Made by a program: the position numbers and the translations under genes. Below the pieces are notes generated by a model. It was given only the letters and a program-made list of their open reading frames with translations. It was not told the origin of the DNA and did no database searches. From JAKQIM01 sp964633225 (lineage in GTDB: Bacteria > Chloroflexota > Anaerolineae > Anaerolineales > UBA4823), in contig CAZWFQ010000060.1 of assembly GCA_964633225.1 (NCBI GenBank), forward strand, positions 1 to 19,823: 19,823 bases of DNA, read 5' to 3'. Below, piece after piece: positions 15,012 to 19,823 of this stretch. Each line of letters begins with the position of its first letter. The first letter of the stretch is position 1.

Positions 15012-16493
15012 CAGCGCCGCCTCATCCTGGTAGACCAGGCGCCAGCCTGGCTCAGCCTGCACCGCCTGCACCAGGGGCCCTTGCTCCACCGGGCTGAGCA
15101 TCAAGCTCTGAACCCCGTAGGAATCTAACCGCTCTTGCCAACCGGCCTGAGCATTGCTAATCGCCAGGTAATCGCGCCACACATCCAGCGAGAAGAGTTC
15201 GATCCGCCCATCCACAAAAACCGGGTATCCTGGCTGTGCCGCCCAGATGAGATAACTGCCAAACGACATGCCGTGAAACAGCCGCCCTGGCAGGTCTTCG
15301 TCCACCAATACCTGGGTTGCCTCCACGGGCGTCTCCATCGAGATCAAGCCCGCCTTCGCCGGCGGCAGTGGCAGCGCATCTTTGAACCAGGGCAAAGCTA
15401 CCAACGCCAGGCTCAGCAAGCCCACCGCAAAAATGATGTTCAAAGCCGCCGAGCCAGTTGCCCGCCTCGAGGCAGGCTTCCAGCCCAGGCGCTCTGCCAA
15501 AGCCCCCAGGTGCTCTGCCAGGACCGGCCCCATGAATAACCCAAACCAGATCATGCCGCGTGAGGTCTTCAAACCCAGGGCTGCAAAAACCAGGAAGCCC
15601 ACCAGTTGAAAGAAGCTCGGGCGGCGCGGTGATAACGCCAGCATGGCCGCGCTCAACAGCAGGCCGCCCAAAAACAGGGCACCGCCCAACGTATCGAAAG
15701 TCGGCGGCGCCCATTCGGGCACCAGGTTTTGCACCACCGTGTTCCCGGTCAGAGTCTTCACATAATTCAAGATACCCAGGCCGCGCGGGTTGAACAAACA
15801 GGCCAGCACCGCCAGCCCCAGGGCCGCCGCAGGCGGGTACAGGCGCCGCCAATCGGGCGCTTCTCGCCCTGCACGCCGCACCACCACCGCCTGCCAGGTT
15901 TCATCCGCCAGCCACAGGCCAATCAGCCCCAGCCCCAGCGGGAAAGTCCCGTGGCTGTTGACCCACACCAGCATCCCCAGCGCGAAGACCGCCAGCCATC
16001 CCCTGCCAGGCTGCCGCCGGTAACGCTCAATGGCCCATAAAAACAAAGCCCCCAGCAAAAATGTGACCGCCTGCGGGCGCACATTCCAATCGTTCAGCCC
16101 CAAGGCCGCCGCGAAGAGCGTTCCAAACGCCGCCAGGCGCCAGCTTTGCGTCTTCATCTTGCTCAAGCAGGCCACCAGCCAGTACGCCGCCGCGATCACC
16201 AGGCTGTGGACAAAGACCACCAGCGCCGCCCCTCCCAGGTTGTAGATGCCGTATAAAGCCACTTCCATCAGCCAGAACATCTGGTACGAGGGGTAAGGCT
16301 GCCCCGGCATAGTGTACGAATACATATCCACAGTGGGAATACGGCCCGTGTCAACGATCTCGCGCCCCACAGCCATGTGCCACCAAAAATCATGGGGACG
16401 GATGGGGTGCGTGCTGGCGAACACAAATACCCCCACCAAAGCCGCCAGGATCCACAGGTGTTCAAGGGATAACTTAAAACGTTTCACTGGCAC
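14979..16493 (-). CDS. DFWW-family GT-C-like membrane protein, copy 3
   Basis: The 504-residue protein is a more distant paralog of the genes at 4415 and 5988. It shares RPHDFWWHM after the first membrane segment (D35), a PTVDMYSYT segment, WVNSHGTF, NPRG, EWAPPT, and the outer tail with LFHGMSFGSYLIWA and VDGRIELF (D428, Gly in place of Pro). The function is inferred as a polyprenyl-phosphate-sugar-dependent transferase; the family is not one I can name. It begins 20 nt inside the upstream leftward gene with GTG 16493; GTG 16487 is an alternative. GAGGAG lies 4 nt before the first GTG and 10 nt before the second. Its 3' end overlaps the GT2 gene antiparallel by 33 nt, yet its C-terminus aligns with the paralogs, so the overlap is not from readthrough. 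Confidence 0.72.
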   Translation of the reverse strand: MPVKRFKLSLEHLWILAALVGVFVFASTHPIRPHDFWWHMAVGREIVDTGRIPTVDMYSYTMPGQPYPSYQMFWLMEVALYGIYNLGGAALVVFVHSLVIAAAYWLVACLSKMKTQSWRLAAFGTLFAAALGLNDWNVRPQAVTFLLGALFLWAIERYRRQPGRGWLAVFALGMLVWVNSHGTFPLGLGLIGLWLADETWQAVVVRRAGREAPDWRRLYPPAAALGLAVLACLFNPRGLGILNYVKTLTGNTVVQNLVPEWAPPTFDTLGGALFLGGLLLSAAMLALSPRRPSFFQLVGFLVFAALGLKTSRGMIWFGLFMGPVLAEHLGALAERLGWKPASRRATGSAALNIIFAVGLLSLALVALPWFKDALPLPPAKAGLISMETPVEATQVLVDEDLPGRLFHGMSFGSYLIWAAQPGYPVFVDGRIELFSLDVWRDYLAISNAQAGWQERLDSYGVQSLMLSPVEQGPLVQAVQAEPGWRLVYQDEAALLFTRAVADLP

Positions 16494-17721
16494 GCAGCTC
16501 CTCGATCAACAGCTTGCGTGGGCGGATGGCCCACCAGCGCACCCAATACAAGCCCACCAGCAGCAAGAAAGGCAGCGGGAAGATCAGCCCCAGGGAGAAA
16601 TCCGGCTGTGCGCCGCTCAAACCCCGTGCACACAAGGCCCACTCCCAAACAAAAGCCGCCCCCATCAACGCCAGCCCGGCCCACCTGCCGCCGGGCCGCC
16701 AACGCTCATCCAGCTCGGCCACCACCAGCATGAAGGGGATGGTCAAAACCACATAATTGCTGGCCGCTGCCGTGGGGATGCCAATCCACTGCCCAATCGT
16801 CAAGGTCAAGCAAACCGTCCACAAGAACCAGCGGAAATCCCTGCGCTGCCCCACCCACCACTCAAACAGCAGGGTCAACGCCAGGATAGCAGTCAGCACC
16901 CAGCCGATCTGCATACCCAAACCAGGCCACCACTGCTTGAAGACCGCCGCCGGAGAGCCGGGCGGCAGGTAATCTGGCAGCCGCAGCAGCAGCCTGAGGT
17001 ACTGCAAGATCCAATCTGGCACCAGGAATACGCCCACGATGGATAAAATAGCCAGCGTTCCCATTAGCCACAGCACCAACAGATGCCTGCGCTGCGAAAT
17101 AGACCATATAATAACGAAGATGGCCGCCAGGATGAAGACCTGGGGCTGCGACATGGTCAATGCCACCAGCACCCCCGCCAGCTCATCGCGCCCACTGTGC
17201 ACCGCCAGCAGCGCTGCCGTCAGCAAGAAGCCGGTCAGGATAGCAAGGCCTCCGTCTACATAAGCAAACAGCCCGTGATAGCCAAAAAACGTGAAGACGC
17301 ACAAGGCCAGGAAGCTGTACCAGGGCGGTTTCCAATCCAAGAGCTTGAGGCCGAACAGGAGCGTCAGCCCCACTAACACCTGCAGGAAGGTCATCCACAG
17401 CGCTTGCGCCAACAGGCCGTCTTCTAATAAAGCAAACGGCAGGATTAAGATGGCAGCATACAGAGGCGAAGTAAAGTATAAGAAAAAGGGACCCGAACCC
17501 GAGGGCTGGATCTCTCGCAAAATGAGGCGTGAAACCGCATCACTGTATGGGCTGCTGTCTCCCAACACCAAAGCCCGCACTGCAATCCACTGCACTTGAA
17601 AATCTTTTCCCCCAATGTCTTGCGCTGCCAGGCGGTAGTTTGCCCACCCCAAACCCACCACAGCGCCTAACAGCAAAACAACCACAACCAGCCAGGCAAG
17701 TGAAGTACGTCGTTCGTTCAA
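16474..17721 (-). CDS. Divergent GT87-like membrane glycosyltransferase
   Basis: The 415-residue protein has about ten membrane segments and a GT87-like plan: GGKDFQVQW after the first segment (D40, presumed catalytic acid), an outer loop ending YFTSPLYAAI in place of NPPW, then ALTMSQPQVF. The usual lysine of the KPQ motif is Q192 here, and the GQ motif before it is replaced by VDGGLAIL, so it has drifted from the three other GT87 copies in the window. It may use a different substrate or have lost activity. The start is TTG 17721, with GGAGG 4 nt upstream; the spacing is short, so the exact start is uncertain. It is first in a two-gene leftward operon and overlaps the DFWW gene by 20 nt, which implies coupled translation. 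Confidence 0.72.
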   Translation of the reverse strand: MNERRTSLAWLVVVVLLLGAVVGLGWANYRLAAQDIGGKDFQVQWIAVRALVLGDSSPYSDAVSRLILREIQPSGSGPFFLYFTSPLYAAILILPFALLEDGLLAQALWMTFLQVLVGLTLLFGLKLLDWKPPWYSFLALCVFTFFGYHGLFAYVDGGLAILTGFLLTAALLAVHSGRDELAGVLVALTMSQPQVFILAAIFVIIWSISQRRHLLVLWLMGTLAILSIVGVFLVPDWILQYLRLLLRLPDYLPPGSPAAVFKQWWPGLGMQIGWVLTAILALTLLFEWWVGQRRDFRWFLWTVCLTLTIGQWIGIPTAAASNYVVLTIPFMLVVAELDERWRPGGRWAGLALMGAAFVWEWALCARGLSGAQPDFSLGLIFPLPFLLLVGLYWVRWWAIRPRKLLIEELRASETF

Positions 17722-17742
17722 GCTTCCTCCAGGGATGGGTTC

Positions 17743-17748
17743 AGTATA
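17743..17748 (-). promoter_or_regulatory. Extended -10 promoter for the leftward GT87/DFWW pair
   Basis: On the minus strand TGG followed by TATACT gives an extended -10. The -35 region 17 bp upstream is weak. The predicted start near 17736 leaves a leader of about 15 nt that holds the GGAGG before the TTG at 17721. Confidence 0.4.
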
Positions 17749-17902
17749 CCATTTTTTGCCCTTAATCTTGCGATTCCCCGGGATTAAGTTATCATTAAGA
17801 TGAGTTCGGGTTGGCCGGGTGGTCTTTGCCTTGATCCTGAATTCGCGTTCTCATTAATCCAGGCCGATATCTTAGGCAGTTACAGTTCTTGTGGAGGAAC
17901 TT
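17749..17902. other. Divergent intergenic region before the repeat-protein gene
   Basis: This AT-richer stretch separates the leftward pair from the rightward repeat-protein gene. It contains an inverted repeat CTTAATC (17761-17767) / GATTAAG (17782-17788) with a 14-nt spacer, possibly an operator. A weak candidate promoter for the rightward gene is TTGATC (17831-17836) with ATTAAT 16 bp further. GTGGAGG (17891-17897) is a strong Shine-Dalgarno 5 nt before ATG 17903. No RNA gene is seen. Confidence 0.3.
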
Positions 17903-19823
17903 ATGAAACGGTATCTATCATCCCAGCACTCCCGGCTTCGCATTTTCACCCTATTGACCATCCTGAGCATGTTATTTAGCGTGGTCTCGCCGGGTGCCGT
18001 ACAGCCCGCCTACGCCCTCGACGCCCCCGTCCCCCTCTTGCCTGTCGATGGCACAGAAACCACCATCCAAAACTACCCCCCGTTGGGCATTCCGACCGTC
18101 ACTTGGGCCCCCGTCGAAGGCGCGGCAACCTATAAGGTCGAATTCTCCACCAGCATAGGGTTTGCGACCGTTGCCCATTCGAATATCACTCCTTACACCC
18201 AGTACACCCCTCTCGATGCGACGAATTTCGACGACGGCACCATGTATTGGCGCGTGCGGGTCGAGAAACCCGAAGTCGGTTTATACAGCGAACCGGTCAT
18301 GTTCATTAAAACCTGGGCCTCCAGCGATAACGCCCCGCTCTTGCACGCCCCCGAAGACGGCACGCTGCTGGATTTCTACAACTCGCCCACCACCTTCTCT
18401 TGGGAACGCGTCACCGGCGCCGCATTTTACCGTTTCGAGATTGCCGCCACTTCAGATGGCTTCGACACACCCATCCACTTTGCCGAAACGCTCAACACTT
18501 CTTACCAGCCGGTTGCCAAGCTGGTCAAGAGCACCTATTACTGGCGCGTGGTGCCGCTGGACCTGGCCGAACACCAGGGCACACCCAGTGAAGTGCGCTC
18601 CTTCAACCAGGCTTATGGCACCAGCACCTTTAACCAGGTGCCCACCCAAATCGAGCCGGCAGACAATTCCTTCCCCGTCTTCACCCCCACCTTCCGCTGG
18701 ACAGCGGTGGAGGGCGCCCAATATTACCGCCTGGAGTACACCTCTGATCTCTCCTGTGATTTTTCGAAAGATACCACACAAATCACCACGCGCATGACCC
18801 AATATACCCCCACGGCAACCTTTGAAAACGATTTTGCTTACTGCTGGCGTGTGCGAGTTCATTCCGGCCTGTCCGTCGGCGATTGGAGCGAGACCTGGCA
18901 TTTCCAAAAACGCTGGTACATCCAAGCCCACCTGTTAACCCCTACCAACCTCTACCCGCACGGCAATTACCCGCTCCACAGTTGGGCACCGGTGCCAGGC
19001 GCGGCTTCTTATGAAATCCAAATTGATAATGATAAAAGTTTCCCGACACCATTTATTGACTCGGGTATAACAACCAATACTTTTTACACGCCAAAAAAAT
19101 ACCTTGCTCCAATGCATTATTACTGGCGGGTGATACCTATCGATGGGAGCGGCAACAAGGGTTTGGCCAGCGCTGTCTTTGAGTACGATGCTACGGCCGA
19201 ATCTTCTGCCCCCTCACAGGTTTACCCGTTGTATTATTACCCGCCCAACGACCCGGTCTTCTTCAAGGACTACTATGGTGACCTTGTGACCACCAGCCCT
19301 TATGAAGACCGCAGCGTGGCCTTCCCGGTCTTTATCTGGCACCGTCTGCTAACCCCCTACACCGGCGGCACCCTCGCCAGCGCCTACCGCATTGAGGTGG
19401 ACGATTCGGCTTATTTCTCGTCTCCCTGGCGCGCCGACACGGAAAACACCAGCATCACCCCTCTGCCTGGCGAGCTCAATCTTCCCCAGTCTGGGATCTA
19501 TTACTGGCGCGTCTGTCCTCTCGATCACCTGGGTGGCAACTGCCTGACCTATGTCAACGGCCAGGGCTATACCACCGAGTGGTGGAGCCAAAGATGGGTC
19601 ACTCGCCTCGACAGCTCCCTGGCCCTGCCCGCCACCCCCGGCTCGGCCCCCAGCCTCCTGCGCCCCATGCCCGGGCAAGAAAGCGTTGAGGCCACCCCCC
19701 TGTTGGAATGGTACCCTTACCAGGGCGCCTCCGAATACCGCGTTCAGATCAGCCGCGCGGCCGACTTTAGCAGCGAAATCGTGGAAGACGAGCTGACCCC
19801 CATTCCGGCCCTCTCGCCCCGCA
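17903..19823 (+). CDS. Secreted protein of fibronectin-III-like repeats, 3' end outside the window
   Basis: The frame is open from ATG 17903 to the right edge, giving 640 residues without a stop. A basic start, a hydrophobic stretch (about 12-28) and AYA at 36-38 make a signal peptide, probably cut before L39. The rest is repeats of about 95-125 residues, each built like a fibronectin-III or similar beta-sandwich: a P-x-x-G or P-x-D start, then W-x-x-V-x-GA-x-x-Y-x-x-E/Q, and a YYWRV-like strand (W116, W214, W315, W408 and W535). A sixth unit starts near residue 587 with W603. No catalytic motif is seen. Such proteins usually act in surface adhesion or as modules of larger secreted enzymes. 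The start is supported by GGAGG. It is divergent from the envelope glycosyltransferase genes and could be their glycosylation target, which is speculation. Repeat four is unusually AT-rich. Confidence 0.85.
   Translation, partial: MKRYLSSQHSRLRIFTLLTILSMLFSVVSPGAVQPAYALDAPVPLLPVDGTETTIQNYPPLGIPTVTWAPVEGAATYKVEFSTSIGFATVAHSNITPYTQYTPLDATNFDDGTMYWRVRVEKPEVGLYSEPVMFIKTWASSDNAPLLHAPEDGTLLDFYNSPTTFSWERVTGAAFYRFEIAATSDGFDTPIHFAETLNTSYQPVAKLVKSTYYWRVVPLDLAEHQGTPSEVRSFNQAYGTSTFNQVPTQIEPADNSFPVFTPTFRWTAVEGAQYYRLEYTSDLSCDFSKDTTQITTRMTQYTPTATFENDFAYCWRVRVHSGLSVGDWSETWHFQKRWYIQAHLLTPTNLYPHGNYPLHSWAPVPGAASYEIQIDNDKSFPTPFIDSGITTNTFYTPKKYLAPMHYYWRVIPIDGSGNKGLASAVFEYDATAESSAPSQVYPLYYYPPNDPVFFKDYYGDLVTTSPYEDRSVAFPVFIWHRLLTPYTGGTLASAYRIEVDDSAYFSSPWRADTENTSITPLPGELNLPQSGIYYWRVCPLDHLGGNCLTYVNGQGYTTEWWSQRWVTRLDSSLALPATPGSAPSLLRPMPGQESVEATPLLEWYPYQGASEYRVQISRAADFSSEIVEDELTPIPALSPR

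Noticed and set aside
15157..15852. A 231-codon minus-strand open frame inside DFWW copy 3
   Set aside because: It is Gly/Ala/Arg-rich with no recognisable motif, and the longer overlapping minus frame is clearly the real gene.
17761..17860. Several TTAAT/ATTAA words in the intergenic region, considered as a direct-repeat operator array or an RNA gene
   Set aside because: Spacing is irregular and the words are short; only one 7-bp inverted pair stands out, which chance could produce in AT-rich DNA.
1..19823. CRISPR arrays, tRNA/rRNA genes, transposases, phage or toxin-antitoxin genes
   Set aside because: No regular repeat-spacer pattern, cloverleaf candidate or matching protein motif was found on reading; the only mobile-element hint is the 38-bp palindrome.

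Overview
The window looks like chromosomal DNA of a bacterium with a fairly high G+C content, most likely a member of the Chloroflexota (Anaerolineae-like). This is an inference from the mix of proteins: several GT87-type and other GT-C membrane glycosyltransferases, a PIG-V-like enzyme, a membrane-fused spermidine-synthase-like protein and a large surface protein of fibronectin-III-like repeats. No rRNA, tRNA, CRISPR array, transposase or phage gene is visible, so taxonomy is unproven.

Layout. (1) Positions 1-124 are an AT-richer upstream region with a leftward promoter and a -10 box for the first operon. (2) Positions 125-9132 hold seven tightly packed rightward genes: a PIG-V-like mannosyltransferase, a small SAM methyltransferase, two tandem GT87 paralogs, two tandem paralogs of an uncharacterised GT-C-like family with a DFWW motif, and a membrane-anchored sulfatase/alkaline-phosphatase-superfamily protein. 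(3) A perfect 38-bp palindrome (9138-9175) separates this operon from a convergent leftward gene (9206-11302) for a fused membrane/spermidine-synthase-like protein. (4) A divergent promoter region (11303-11499) leads into a second rightward operon (11500-15011): a second sulfatase-superfamily protein, a GT87 enzyme and a GT2 enzyme resembling dolichol/polyprenol-phosphate mannose synthase. (5) Two overlapping leftward genes (14979-17721) encode a divergent GT87 protein and a third DFWW-family protein. The 3' end of the latter overlaps the GT2 gene antiparallel. (6) After another divergent promoter region, a secreted repeat protein begins at 17903 and runs off the right edge.

How they may work together (inference). 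GT-C enzymes use polyprenyl-phosphate sugars at the outer face of the membrane. The GT2 enzyme could supply polyprenyl-phosphate-mannose or a related donor, and eight GT-C-type proteins (one PIG-V-like, four GT87, three DFWW) could add sugars to a lipid or protein acceptor. The two sulfatase-superfamily membrane proteins could decorate the product with phospho-alcohol groups, or remove such groups. The repeat protein is a secreted product next door and a possible acceptor. The whole reads as an envelope glycan or glycolipid assembly region whose product cannot be named from sequence alone.
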